Positions 5,369-5,388 of a stretch of DNA of 5,388 bases are shown in pieces. The notes beneath the pieces were generated by a model. It made no database searches. It saw nothing but the letters and a program-made list of their open reading frames with translations, and was not told the DNA's origin. The translations under genes and the position numbers were made by a program. This DNA is from an uncultured Lachnospiraceae bacterium (GTDB taxonomy: Bacteria; Bacillota_A; Clostridia; Lachnospirales; Lachnospiraceae): contig CACXDR010000061.1 of NCBI GenBank assembly GCA_902766415.1, positions 1 through 5,388 on the forward strand, read 5' to 3'. Numbering within the stretch: the first letter of the stretch is position 1; every line of letters begins with the position of its first letter.

Positions 5369-5388
5369 ATGCTGAAAATTACAAAAAA

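Noticed and set aside
5301..5388. Intrinsic terminator for the ispD transcript
   Set aside because: The palindrome is strong, but it is followed by A-rich rather than T-rich sequence on the + strand, and on the minus strand the bases after the stem are GC-rich.

Overview
The window is a densely packed, single-strand (+) housekeeping segment from a G+C-rich bacterium. Protein style, strong AAGGAG/GGAGG ribosome-binding sites and gene order suggest a Bacillota (Firmicutes) organism, probably a high-GC member of the Lachnospiraceae or a close relative. This placement rests on recognising protein families; no database search was run.

Layout: the 3' part of a homoserine dehydrogenase gene (hom, 1-510, cut by the window start) is followed 6 bases later by tsaE (517-1038), then tsaB (1042-1788), rimI (1785-2324, ATGA overlap with tsaB), rnz for ribonuclease Z (2387-3331), and tsaD (3355-4374). 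Spacing is -4 to 62 bases with no convincing internal promoter or terminator, so these six genes are probably one transcription unit. A 138-base spacer (4375-4512) with two small hairpins separates tsaD from ispD (4513-5214). The last 174 bases (5215-5388) carry no gene but are almost filled by three consecutive inverted repeats (5232-5274, 5270-5301, 5301-5368). None is followed by a T tract on either strand.

Function: TsaB, TsaD and TsaE are the bacterial set that transfers threonylcarbamoyl to A37 of ANN-decoding tRNAs (t6A). The partner that makes threonylcarbamoyl-AMP (TsaC/Sua5) is not in the window. RNase Z, which matures tRNA 3' ends, lies inside this group, and RimI, an N-alpha acetyltransferase classically linked to tsa genes, sits between tsaB and rnz. 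The block therefore groups tRNA maturation and tRNA modification under probably shared transcription. The flanking genes are amino-acid (hom) and isoprenoid (ispD) metabolism and have no obvious mechanistic link.

I do not see an undescribed multi-gene system. The parts least explained by ordinary annotation are the tandem hairpin array after ispD, whose neighbouring stems share bases and so compete, and a GAGA-tetraloop hairpin just upstream of the ispD ribosome-binding site.
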